The notes under the pieces were generated by a model. That model saw only the letters and a program-made list of their open reading frames with translations, did not search any database and was not told where the DNA came from. The translations under genes were made by a program, and so were the position numbers. Shown piece by piece: positions 14,201 to 24,467 of a DNA stretch of 64,000 nt. The stretch is from Otis tarda (lineage: Eukaryota; Chordata; Aves; Otidiformes; Otididae), in the NCBI GenBank assembly GCA_026413225.1, contig CM048591.1, positions 39,525,803 to 39,589,802 of the forward strand, read 5' to 3'. Every line of letters starts with the position of its first letter. The stretch's first letter is position 1.

Positions 14201-17200
14201 GTGCAATTGTAAGCCTCTAAGGAGTGCTTTTAAATGCTTTGTTGCTGTTAGATAACTTTGGACTGTTTTGAGATAGGGATATCTGCATTTTGAGGTAACC
14301 TCTTTTTTTTTTCTTTCATTTTTCTCTCCCTGTAGACATTTGTTCCATTATTGGAATAGCATCGTTTAAACAAGTGTTTCTGCAAGCATTAAACAAGTTT
14401 CCCAGATTTGCCTTTCTTTGGTGACTGACTTTGGTGTTTAAAATGAGGCAAAATTTAATCCAACCTTTTCCTATTTTGAGGACATTTCTCTCTCTATCTT
14501 TTCTCCTTCTTCCACCTCTGTCTGTCTTTTTTCCTTCTTCCACATTTACCCACTGTGCCAAGTAAGGCATGTGCTGCTTCTGCATTTTTCCTACTGTTTC
14601 CAACACCTATGGGGTCACTTCCTTCTTCTCTACAGACTATTTTAGGACCTAGCTTCTCAGTGACCCCTTTTATCCTGACCAGTTTGGATAAACTCGGTCA
14701 CTTAAGTCAAAAGTCTTGGATGTAGGGAATGGAAAACATGACTACGTGTGTCTGAGAAGCCAGACTAAAAATAGGAAGAACACTTGCCTGACTTGCTTTA
14801 CTTTCCTGTCTCTGGCAGGCTAGGGTCTGAAACAAATGAAATATTATAATGGGACAACTGAGGAGTTTTTAACAAAACACACTCAGTAATAAGTCACATA
14901 TCAGTTCCAGGTCTATTGAGATGCTTTCTGCCACATTTCCACCAGGAACTTCATCATATTTTTGCATTTGTGGCCCTGGAGTCAAGAAAGATGCTGAGAA
15001 ATACTGAATTTCCCACAGGAATGCACAACATCTTACATCTGAGACAGTACTAGGTTTAGGCAAAATTTATTCTGGCTCCATATCCATACTGGAGAACATT
15101 GTACAATTAATGGTTATTGACTTCATATTGGCTTCAGGTATTCTGTACCTGAATATTACCAATGTTATGAGATTGAACCCTATAGCTTATGCTGAGCTTA
15201 GAAACCAGTTTCAGAGTCAACAGGATCTGAGGATTTGGCAAGAAATAGATAAAGAGACGGGAAAGTCACCACATTGACAGATTCTGGGATTGAGAGGTCT
15301 TGTGAGATAGACTTAGATTGAAAGGGTAGCCACACAGTCAAAGGAAACTGTTGCCTTAAACAAATATGTATATAGCTAAATATATGCTTTGAGGACGTAG
15401 AAAAATAAAACTTAAAGTTAAGACCCAGTTTCTAAGCCATTGGGAAAGAAGAATCGGTAATGCTGGTGTTTCGGGTGAATGGTTCAGCTCCAGGCAACAC
15501 CCTAGCAACTGAAAAACTAAACTCCCTTAAAATAACTTCAAATACTCAAGCAAGGTCAGCCTCTTGAAAAAGAGACATTGGAGTTTGCAGGATGGAAGGA
15601 TGTAAGACTCTGAATCATGATTGTTCTTTGGTAGTGGATGTGAATTAAGTTTTCCTACCACCTTGGATCTAAATGTCTTCCTCGGGTGGCAGTAAGGCAT
15701 TCAGCGGTGGTCTTGCTTCCTTCAGTATCTCTGCGAGCAGTTATCCTGTTTGCAAATATTCTTGTATGCATTTGACCAAAGAGTGAGCAAGACAGACCAA
15801 ATTCAGTGGCTGCAGTGCATCCATTTAGGAGAAGACTGTCTGACTACAGTGAATGGCTTTGTGTCTGAGAATATAAGGTTAACAAGAGTCCAGAGTACCT
15901 GATCCCATAGTATCCTAGGACTAATAAATAACAAATTTAGATTCAGATCTCCTTAGGCTGAGGAGGGAATTGAAGTTGGGTTGTTCATTTACAGAGGTGA
16001 AGTGGTTTACCACTTGGGGTATTTTTTGTGGATATTTTTTCTGTCTGACTGCATTTGACAAAATCTGGCCAAATTCATTAATAGCTTTTTAATAGCTAGG
16101 GATTTTTTTTGTTGTTTGGTTGTGGGTTTTTTTTGTTTTAATGGCCAAACTGTTTACCATATTGTAAGGCTGGATGTTAATGATTGATATATTTCAGTCC
16201 TCCTATTACCTAGTTTAATGGACTACCCTTCTTGAAAGCAGATATGTAGTTTTGATTTTGAAATAAACATGTCTTAATGAGGATGTTTTTCACTCGAGGG
16301 CTGAGCTTCTTCCTGAAAAGTGTTGAACATTCGTGTAGATGCGCCTCTAATCAAAGACCTGTAGAATCTAGTTACTTCATATTTCCATCTGCAAATATCC
16401 TAAGTCTGGAAAGAAAGAGGTTGGAACAGGAAATAGATGAGACAACTGAGAAAAGGAAGTAGTAAAATAAAAGGCTAGATGATAGAAACTGTATGATGAA
16501 GGGGAATTCTATGGAGAGATATTAAAAAGTGACATAAGCAAGAAAAGCTGCAGAAAGGAAGATTTCCCAAATGTATTTTTAATTGAAAACTTTTGTCAAC
16601 GTATGAGTGAAAAGAGAATCAATCAAGTGGCAAACCAATGACAATAATAATTCACAATCTCTCTCCAGTTCTCTATTTTTCTTAAGTAGGTTAATCAAGT
16701 TGGTATGGCTCAAACAAAAGGATTGTGTAGAGTCGTGTACAAATGCTCATGAATGGACAAGAGAAAAAGATAAGAGGGAAAATAAATTATATAAATTGTT
16801 TTCAGGTGTCTTGTTGATTTGTTTATTTCTAATTGTTAAGATAACATGGTTCCAGATAATTTTTTTCTACTTAGAACATACCTTAGAAATTTTCATCCCT
16901 TCCCAGGATTTGTCATCACCAGCTGAATCAACTGCTTACTTTTACATCTCTCATCTCCTCCTCTACAATTGGAATTAAAGACTCAATGTAGACTTAGATA
17001 AAACAGAGCAAGGGAACAAAATTTACAGTTTTTCATGCTAACTCCATGGATGCTCCCAAGAGTCATTGCCCTCAGAGCAGCAGCTGGATGTTCATTGTGC
17101 TGAATCAAGTATAATGAGAATAGAAACTGTATATACTGCTCTAGCAATTGCTCTGGTAACACCCTTGAGACATTCTCAGCCCAGTAATCTCTTGCAGAAG

Positions 17201-20200
17201 GAATGAAATTGAATCTGTCAGTTCTGCTTACATACTTACAAAAAGAGGCTTTAATTGTTGCTTGATTAGATTACCATTTTACTTATGGTACTTACACTCA
17301 CAGAATTTCAGGTTATCTGTATTCTAAAAGAAAAAGTCTCACTTACTCTGTCATGGAATGGGTTAATACCTGCCTGACATTTACTTTCCCCTACTCCCTT
17401 TGTAGTCTTTTACTATTCATTTGGTGTACATGATCTGGTGAATTATTTTCAAGGAACAAAACCTTGTGAAGGGCTACATTATATTTCGTTCGCAGGTTGT
17501 ACTATTAAATGATTATAATTTCCTGGAAACTTCTGTAATATTTGGTGTTAATATCCTGAAGTAATGCTTCTGGTAAAATTGGGGGTATAAATCAGTGTTG
17601 GTTAAATTGAAACTGAGTCTATTCTGCCTGTAGTGTAGCTTTTAATTACAGCATTTCATACACCACGGATAATTCTGCCATCAGAAAATCTTTTTTTTCA
17701 AATCAGCTTTTATGAAACCATTTACATTTACTTTCTAGAAAAACTGTAACTGTAGGTGGATGCATAAAGAAATAGCAGAAGCCAGATTTTTTTTTCCCCC
17801 TCTTTTAATGTATGTAGTATATTGTTGTAGAGACTTGCCTGTGGCCCGATTAATTTTATATTTGAGGGGCTTATAATTCTTTTTATAAACATGTGCTTGG
17901 GGTTGAAGATGGCCCAGACTAGTTCTACTACTGGAGACATTCTTTATGAAGCTGAACTAAGATAATTCATTATGTGCCTTAAATAAAGGATCAATATTCC
18001 AATTCAGTGAAATGGCAACAAATCTTCACTTCACCGTACAAAACCCTTAAATCCCATACCAGTAGTTTCACAGATGCCTGCTACTTAGTTGAAGGAACAT
18101 CTGAAGAGAAGCACTTTTCCACAGTCATACTTTAAAAGGTTGGTCTTCTATGCTTCTATTTTAATTCCAGAAAATGAACAATAGCAAAGCACTAAAATAG
18201 AAAGAACGGTGTCACTGCAATAAACTATTTCACTTAGCTCCAGACAAAAGCATTTCAACAGAAGAAGGGGTTTTAAGCAAATGTTATATTTAATACATAC
18301 CTTTAGATGTGGTCATGAGTCTCAGTTTCCTTTCCCTGGCAACAGTGTAAATGAAGAATGACTTAATTGAAATCCATTGAGTTTCACAGACACAAATAAA
18401 AGAAGAATCTGACGGAATAATTATTATTCATAATAAATAAGTTTAATATGCGCACTATTAAAGCTGATTAAAAGTGGAAGTCATAAAGGGCCATTTTTTC
18501 AAATAATTACTGGATTTTAAATTCCAAAATAAGACATTAAATAGTCTTACTGTTTTTTTTTTTCCTTCCCTATTTTCTTATTGAAGGAAGGAGGAGTAAG
18601 GGGTAGCAAAAGAGAGAATCAGAGTTCAGAAGAATTATTTTCTTTCTTCTGAAGTCTGAGAAAGAAATTTCCCTTACTGATACTGTTGGGTTCTCTCTGT
18701 TTTCAGTGAAAGGCTGTTGGTGCTTGTATTTAATTCCAGTAAGAGCTACTAGTCACAATGGATTAACTGTTTCGGTTTCACTTGTGCTGGCCCATCTTTC
18801 TGTTCTTCCTTACCAGGTAGTTTCTCAAGGTATCCACTTGTGAGTTTATAAGACACAAGTGTATACAGATATTATTGTTTACATACTCTTTGTAAAATGT
18901 ATATACCAGTGCACGTATTAAAAATTTAGACTTGAATGGAAGTAGCTTATTTTCAGTATACATGTAGCCTCTAAAAAAAGCATTAGTGGCATTATTGCAC
19001 ATAAACATTTTGATCTACCTAACATATACCAAAATTGTTCCCAGATTTCATTGTGGATTTACATGTCAGGAGAAGTATTTGAATAGATTTAAAAGAATTA
19101 ACCATCATATAACCTTGGTCTGAATGTTTATTTTTGAGATTGGAAGGATGTGTTTAAAGTATTTTGAGAGGACAGGGAAATGGGAAGAAATATGTATTTT
19201 AAAACCATAAAGAAGGATGGCACCTGATGTTCTATTTTAAGTGTCCTGAGGTTAAAATTGTGAACCTTCACAAATATTATTTAACTACAAATGTAAAATA
19301 GCTGCATACTATTTAGCTCAGTAGGTAAAACTTCAGTGAGATAGGAGGGAAGCGTTATGATTAAGACTGTGTGTAGGAAAGTATCAAGAAAGAGAAATAC
19401 AAGTTTTTTACATTATCCCTGACTTTTCTGGTTTTTTTTGTGAGACAATACTCGTGGAGTGTTATTTGCTGTTGTCTTGTGCCTATATCTCTTCATTTGA
19501 GTACAACACTGGAAATAAAAAAATTATAAAATCAGATCACCAGCATGCTCTACTAGCTTTCCACTTGCGAAAATAACTACATGAAATGTTAGGCAACTGA
19601 TTAATTCCCTCTTTGTTTTTGAAAGTATATACTGCTGGTCTGGCAGGAGAAGAGGGAGTTGTTTTATGTTTTGGAGGAGGACCCTTCCCTGAAGTCATGT
19701 CCAACATGTGCTACTTAAATGCAGAATCTTGAAAAAAGTAATTAACCTTTCTCATCTCTAGAGCATTTGTTTTCTTTTGATTAAGTTTTTTGCAGTGGGC
19801 TAGAGGGAAGAGAAAGCTCAAAGTGTCTTCACTGGTGGGATTCATTAGCAAGATGATTCTTCCAAGTTTGACAGGTGGCAGGAACATTGTGACCTTTGTG
19901 TCTTAACACTGGAAGAAATGTCCTGTGTTCCTCTTCATGTGTGGGAAGCGGCTGTATTACTATCAGCATATTTTTGGCAAACTGCTGAGAAAATCTGCAG
20001 TTTCTTAGAGGGAAGGGAGCACAGGATGATGTGCTGTGTTGCACTTCTGTGCAACATTTTCCTCCACTCCCCAAAGGACTCCTGTAACTGCCCTGCCTTG
20101 TCAGCATAACAAGATGTTAAAGCATTTAAGGATGCTGTGGTAGGAACGAGAGCGAGACCTCTTTACGTGCTTACATCTTTATAATGCTCTTCAGGATGTA

Positions 20201-20398
20201 TATTTTCAAAAAATAGAAATTCAGCATAGATGGAAGCAATCTCCAAAGTTTTCTTTAACTGATGAACTGAAAGGATATCAGAAGTTTAATATTCATTCTG
20301 AATACTAAGTTTCCTTGCTTTCTGTTTGAGATTTGAATTCAATTCTGTTAGAAGAGGTTTATCTACTGGATTAGATTGCAGAGCCAAAACTTCCCAGA
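11265..20398. other. AT-rich non-coding sequence, no gene recognised
   Basis: Open frames are short and of random composition. No splice-bounded exon, RNA gene or clear transposon was recognised. Simple runs of T and A, and one short tandem duplication at 11686-11725, are the only patterns seen. Confidence 0.55.
11686..11725. repeat. 20-bp exact tandem duplication
   Basis: The 20-mer starting tgacatatctg is present twice back to back (11686-11705 and 11706-11725) with no mismatch. Probably a recent replication-slippage duplication. Confidence 0.95.
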
Positions 20399-20500
20399 GT
20401 TTTATTTGTATGACAATGAATTAGTTAGTAACAATTGAGACTAGTTTTAAGTCATAATTTTGTTTTTTATCCTAACTCAACATCTCAAACAAACAACTTC
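20399..20500 (+). repeat. Left arm of a 102-bp inverted repeat
   Basis: The reverse complement of this segment occurs at 21644-21745 with one mismatch in 102 (c versus t in 'gacttaaaac'/'gatttaaaac'). The arms are separated by about 1.14 kb that contains a CR1 fragment. The inner end of this arm runs straight into a 20-bp perfect palindrome (20496-20515). Confidence 0.95.
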
Positions 20501-20515
20501 TCTTTAAAGAGAAGT
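20496..20515. repeat. Perfect 20-bp palindrome at the inverted-repeat edge
   Basis: acttctcttt is followed by aaagagaagt with no spacer. It overlaps the innermost five bases of the left arm. Such a site could have primed a fold-back event. Confidence 0.9.
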
Positions 20516-20937
20516 GAATCTGCAAACAATAAGTTAGGGACTTAAACCACATAATCTGACTTAAATAGCTTTTTGAGACTTTCACGTTATCTAGCTATTA
20601 TTTCTGAATTGCTTTTATTGTATGGACTATGATAAAGAAGTCCAATAGGAGGATTAATGCATAAAAATCTGAACACATCTTCCATTGCAACAACAACCAA
20701 AGTTGTGATAAAGATGAGGAAAGAAATGTACCTATTTAGACTGCCTTCACCAGCTGAAATATGCTGTCTTTAGTCTGACCTAAATCACATGAAAAAGAAA
20801 GGTAGAGACCATTTCAGACTGCTCAGACACATGAATTTACACCAATACTTTTATAATTTTGCCACATCATAGTTTTGGCTTAAATGGTTCCACTTTGTAT
20901 GCAAACTAAACAAAAGAGTATTGTTTCTAGGTTAGTA

Positions 20938-21226
20938 ACTAGTGGTGTACCCCAGGATCATTACTGGGTCAAGTCTTGCTGAACATCACTGTCTGGATGA
21001 TGGGTCTGAGTGTACCCTCAGCAAGTTTGATGATGGTACAAAACTGAGAGGAGTGGTTGATACACCAGAGGGTCATGCTGCCATCCAGATGGACTTTCAT
21101 AGACTAGAGAAGTAGGCTGACAGGAGACTCATGAAGTTCAGCAAAGAGAAGTACCAAGTCCTGCACACTGCACCATGCACCAGTATATACTGGGAAGGAG
21201 CTTTATCGAAAAGGCCCTGAGGGAAA
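20938..21226 (+). mobile_element. CR1: CR1 LINE fragment, reverse-transcriptase 3' part, degenerate
   Basis: The plus strand carries avian CR1 sense phrases in order: 'gtgtaccccaggatca' and 'actgggtcaagtcttg', then 'ctggatgatggg' and 'gtaccctcagcaagtttg'. Further on come 'gaggagtggttgatacac' and 'gctgacaggagactcatg', then 'ccatgcaccagtatatactg'. About 20 bases of the consensus are missing near 20990, and in-frame stops show it is dead. It lies between the two arms of the inverted repeat and in the opposite orientation to the other CR1 pieces here. Confidence 0.9.
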
Positions 21227-21643
21227 ATACTTTTCAGAGGGCATCAGTATCCCTTTACAAAGTGTGTTATACACATATACAAAGTTTCTAGGGGTTTGTA
21301 TTATCTCAAATAGGTATTATTTTGGATTTATGTTTCAAATTTGGATAGCCAAGGGCTTAAGATACCAGTGGTTTCCACATTTTGCAGTTGTCTGACTGGC
21401 AGATTACTACGGTTAGGAAAAGCAATGTATTCAGTCTGTGTCAGTAATTACAGAAATTCACTGTCCCTTACATACAAAGAGACATTTAATACATATATCA
21501 AACTCACCAAAGTTAAAAAAACCCCACATTTTTACAACTTCATAGAGTTAAAAAACAATCACTGTTTTGGCTTGCACTGCAGTGTTTATGAAACAAGTCT
21601 TGAATTCAACATTTTTCTGTTTCCTTTTTATGCATGCATAAAA
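21227..21643. other. AT-rich spacer inside the inverted repeat, no gene recognised
   Basis: An open frame of about 108 codons on the plus strand (21341-21667) has random composition and runs into the inverted-repeat arm. I do not consider it a gene. Confidence 0.5.
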
Positions 21644-21745
21644 GAAGTTGTTTGTTTGAGATGTTGAGTTAGGATAAAAAACAAAATTATGATTTAAAAC
21701 TAGTCTCAATTGTTACTAACTAATTCATTGTCATACAAATAAAAC
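21644..21745 (-). repeat. Right arm of the 102-bp inverted repeat
   Basis: Matches 20399-20500 in reverse complement at 101 of 102 positions. It lies only about 210 bp before the start of the tandem array. Confidence 0.95.
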
Positions 21746-22146
21746 AGATCTACATTTTTCTATATGCAAAGCCTATTTTCTAAATATTGAAAGTTTCTGA
21801 ATTGACATGCATACAAAAAAGAAAGCTTATTGCAACAAATTATTATTCTTGATTTTGAAGGAATTAAAAGGTCACAGGTAAAAAAAATATATAGTGGAAT
21901 GTTCTCTGGACCTCATTGTGAAATAAATGAGAAACGTTACTAACACTGTACCTGGAAACTGAATGATGGTATATAATCTCAAAAAATGGATTAAAAATCT
22001 GCCTGAAGACGTGCAAGACCACAACAGTGATCGTAACTGTGATGTGATTGTAAAGTGATGTAGTGTGAAGTCCATCCCTCAGTAACAACAGAACCTGTCA
22101 CTCGGGGGTTCAATGGCAATAAGCACTCCAGGCCTGACCAGAAGGT

Positions 22147-22322
22147 AAAGCCTGTTGTGAAGGGCGTTGTCCAAGTACCTCCTTTCAAGGCACTGACAGG
22201 CACGGGGCATGGACCGGCTGGCTCTAGGGAGCCTGTTCCAGTGTCTGACCGGCCTCTTGGTAAAGAAAGGTTTCCTAATATCAAGTCTGAACCTCCTCTG
22301 ATGCAGCTTTGAACCACTGCCA
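22147..22322 (-). mobile_element. CR1: CR1 tail fragment A (unit 1)
   Basis: The plus strand shows 'ggagcctgttccagtgtctg', then 'cttggtaaagaaaggtttcc', 'taatatcaagtctgaacctc' and 'atgcagctttgaacca'. This is the antisense of the conserved CR1 region upstream of the 3' end. Translated on the minus strand it gives the familiar avian peptide RHWNRLPR. The fragment lies 3' of the RING gene. Confidence 0.85.
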
Positions 22323-22802
22323 TGCAGCCCAGCGCTGGATCGCAGCGGGGAGAGCTCAGCACCTCCCTCTCCTCTTCCTCTCCTCGATGCAGAGAGCAGC
22401 ACCGAGTCATGACTCCACGCAAGATGAGGGATTTGTGTGCTGCCGTGGCGAGGCTGTGCTGGGCAGTGCAGGCTGGTAAGGAGAGCAGAGCTCTGGGACA
22501 CAGGAGCAGAGGGTGCACTGAGGAGGCCAGGCCTGGGGTGATGAGTGGTGGGGCACGCGCTGGCCCTGGAGAGCCCCCAGCTGGAAACTTCTGCTCTGGA
22601 ACCAGCTGCAGAGGTGCAGGCCTGGATCTGGGCAGCACCTGCCTTTGTGGGGAGCAATGAAATAGTACGGGGCACACATAGAAGGACCCCTCAGCGTTAC
22701 ATGCCAGCTGTCTCAGCAAAAAAAAAACCTAAAAAAGGGTGAGGATAGCAAGGCCGCCTGCACTGTTAGTGACACTGACACTTTTTCTGTAGTTTCAATG
22801 CA
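22323..22802. other. GC-rich segment downstream of the RING gene (unit 1)
   Basis: Open frames exist on both strands (112 codons plus, about 198 codons minus) because stops are rare in GC-rich DNA. The minus frame runs straight into the CR1 tail, so it is not a convincing gene. An A run near 22718-22727 varies between units from 9 to 13 A. No function assigned. Confidence 0.45.
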
Positions 22803-22808
22803 TTTATT
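22803..22808 (-). promoter_or_regulatory. AATAAA polyadenylation signal for the RING gene (unit 1)
   Basis: Reads AATAAA on the minus strand, 369 nt beyond the CDS stop, in all units within one base of the same spacing. A GT-rich element is not obvious. Assignment to the gene rests on position and strand. Confidence 0.5.
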
Positions 22809-23171
22809 TTACTTGGATAATTGGGTTTAGGGGGCTGGGAGCCCTTGAGGGCTGGCAGATGTCCCAGCCGATGGTGTGGTCTTGTTTTGGTCATGCCCTG
22901 AGGCACCCTCCACGGTCACCGGCGTGGTGCTGATTTCTTGTTGTCTGGAGAGGCCTCAGAGCTGCCAGTCTTCCTCTTTAGGGGTCGCCGTGGCCCCCGG
23001 GGGAGCGTTTACTGCCCCAGCTGGAAGTGGAGGGCCCAGGCACAGCCTCCTGTGGCTGCACCCGGGCCTCTTCTTGCTCCGCAGAGGTGGCAATGGGAGC
23101 AGAGGGGTGGCTGCCAGGACTCCCGCCAGTGGCAGTGGGTGAGGCGCCGGGGAGCTCCTCCCCACCAGATC

Positions 23172-23924
23172 TCACAGGGCTGCCAGACAGGGCTGCGCTG
23201 GGGGCGAGACACCCTCTTGGGGAGGCAGCAGGGCTGGGAGCACCCGCGGGGCTGCCCTCCAGCCCCCGGCAGCATGGGCGTCCTGCTGGCCCAGGGGACG
23301 ACGGGCCTCTCTGCTGGGCCCTTGCACGGTGACATGTGCACGCTGTTGTGCACGTGTCACTGTGCGGTTTTGGACGGAGCCTCCCAGCATCTGGACCGGC
23401 AGCAGCTCTGCATCCACCCTGCTGTTGGTGGGGATGCCCGTGTTGGTGTTCTCTGCCACGGCTGCCTCCAGCACCCTGTTGCCAAAGAGCTCCTCCAGCT
23501 CCTGATGGACCCAGGACTGCAGGGTCTGGAAGAGCGTTGGATGGTTCTCAAAATGGCTCAACCAGTTTGGGGGCTGGAGGCCGCCCGCAGGATGCCTGGG
23601 CACCCCTTCTGCCACTCGTCCTTGCGCTGCCCCACGGCGATGGAGGTGGTGGGCGCCCTGGGGTCTGGGAGCTCCTGCGGCCTGGCGGACAATGACTGAT
23701 GATGTCCCAGGTGGTGTAATGACATGCTCCATGTAGTCATTGTCCGCCCGCACCGAGTGCAAGATGGATAGGATCCTCCTCTTGCAGAGGGGGCACTCGG
23801 GTTTGGTTTCAGCCCACCGCAAGATGCACAGATAGCAGAACTGGTGGAGGCATGGCATCACGTAGCTGACCTCCTCCCAGCTGTCCAGGCATATTGGACA
23901 GCGGTCCTTCAGCTCTGTGGCCAT
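23172..23924 (-). CDS. TOPORS-like RING-finger E3 ubiquitin ligase, short form (unit 1)
   Basis: 250-residue frame starting at ATG 23924 (MATELKDRC). Residues 9-47 form a complete C3HC4 RING: Cys9, Cys12, Cys25, His27, Cys30, Cys33, Cys44, Cys47. Ile11 and Trp37 occupy the usual E2-contact positions, with a basic Lys48 after the last Cys. The following HSVRADND (56-63) and residues 114-156 (WLSHF, LQSWVHQELEELFG) match the order of conserved blocks in TOPORS, a nuclear ubiquitin and SUMO E3 ligase. The remaining TOPORS length, including its RS-rich part, is absent. From about residue 221 the frame looks shifted, because the frame two bases over stays open, is Ser/Pro-rich and ends in basic residues. 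An upstream GTG would add three codons but the ATG is the natural start. Ubiquitin-ligase activity is inferred, not shown. Confidence 0.75.
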   Translation of the reverse strand: MATELKDRCPICLDSWEEVSYVMPCLHQFCYLCILRWAETKPECPLCKRRILSILHSVRADNDYMEHVITPPGTSSVIVRQAAGAPRPQGAHHLHRRGAAQGRVAEGVPRHPAGGLQPPNWLSHFENHPTLFQTLQSWVHQELEELFGNRVLEAAVAENTNTGIPTNSRVDAELLPVQMLGGSVQNRTVTRAQQRAHVTVQGPSREARRPLGQQDAHAAGGWRAAPRVLPALLPPQEGVSPPAQPCLAAL

Positions 23925-23943
23925 GCTCTCCACTGGCTGCGGT

Positions 23944-24467
23944 GGGCTGGGGGAGCTGGGGATGTTGAGCCGCTCCCTCTCCCTGGTGCCGCAGCAGCGG
24001 GTGTCACGCTAGAAAAGGAAGAGAGGCCACCGTCACTGGTTGGCCCGGGTAGAGGTGGAAGAAATGCCCAGGTCCCTCAAGAAGGAAGCCCTCCCAGCTC
24101 CCCGGCCAGCTCACCTCTGCTGCTGCGAGCGCACCGCCTGGGTATCCCGGCTGCCTGAACCTGGCAGGGCCGGGGAAAATCCTGCCCCGGCTCTGGGGTC
24201 GGGGCTGGGGGAGCTGGGGATGTTGAGCCGCTCCCTCTCCCTGGTGCCGCAGCAGCAGGTGTCACGCTAGAAAAGGAAGAGAGGCCACCATCACTGGTTG
24301 GCCCGGGTGGGGGTGGAAGAAATGCCCAGGTCCCTCAAGAAGGAAACCCTCCCAGCTCCCCGGCCAGCTCACCTCTGCTGCTGCGAGCGCACCTCCTGGG
24401 GATCCCGGCTGCCTGAACCTGGCAGGGCCGGGAAAAATCCTCCAGTCCTGCACTGGCTCTGGGGTCG
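23944..24467 (-). repeat. Duplicated 258-bp exon-intron leader module (unit 1)
   Basis: Two tandem copies (23944-24201 and 24202 to about 24467) differ at few positions. On the minus strand each holds a donor AG/GTGAGC, a 106-nt interval, and a pyrimidine-rich acceptor ending ttccttttctag. Predicted introns are 24009-24114 and 24267-24372, and the exon between them is 152 nt (24115-24266). These would splice a 5' leader onto the RING exon. The G run before the start codon is 5 G here, which closes the frame upstream of the ATG. Confidence 0.7.

Noticed and set aside
16607-16978. 123-codon plus-strand open frame
   Set aside because: Composition is random and leucine/phenylalanine-rich, with no exon signals or recognisable family.
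22079-22719. Minus-strand frame of about 198-242 codons in each unit
   Set aside because: Its C-terminal half is translated CR1 tail (RHWNRLPR), and the rest is low-complexity GC-rich sequence. Not a convincing gene.
22938-23699. Long plus-strand open frame (253 codons, up to 274 in some units) opposite the RING gene
   Set aside because: It is the antisense shadow of a GC-rich coding sequence, matches no family, and changes its start when the C/G run varies. The RING strand has the zinc-ligand pattern.
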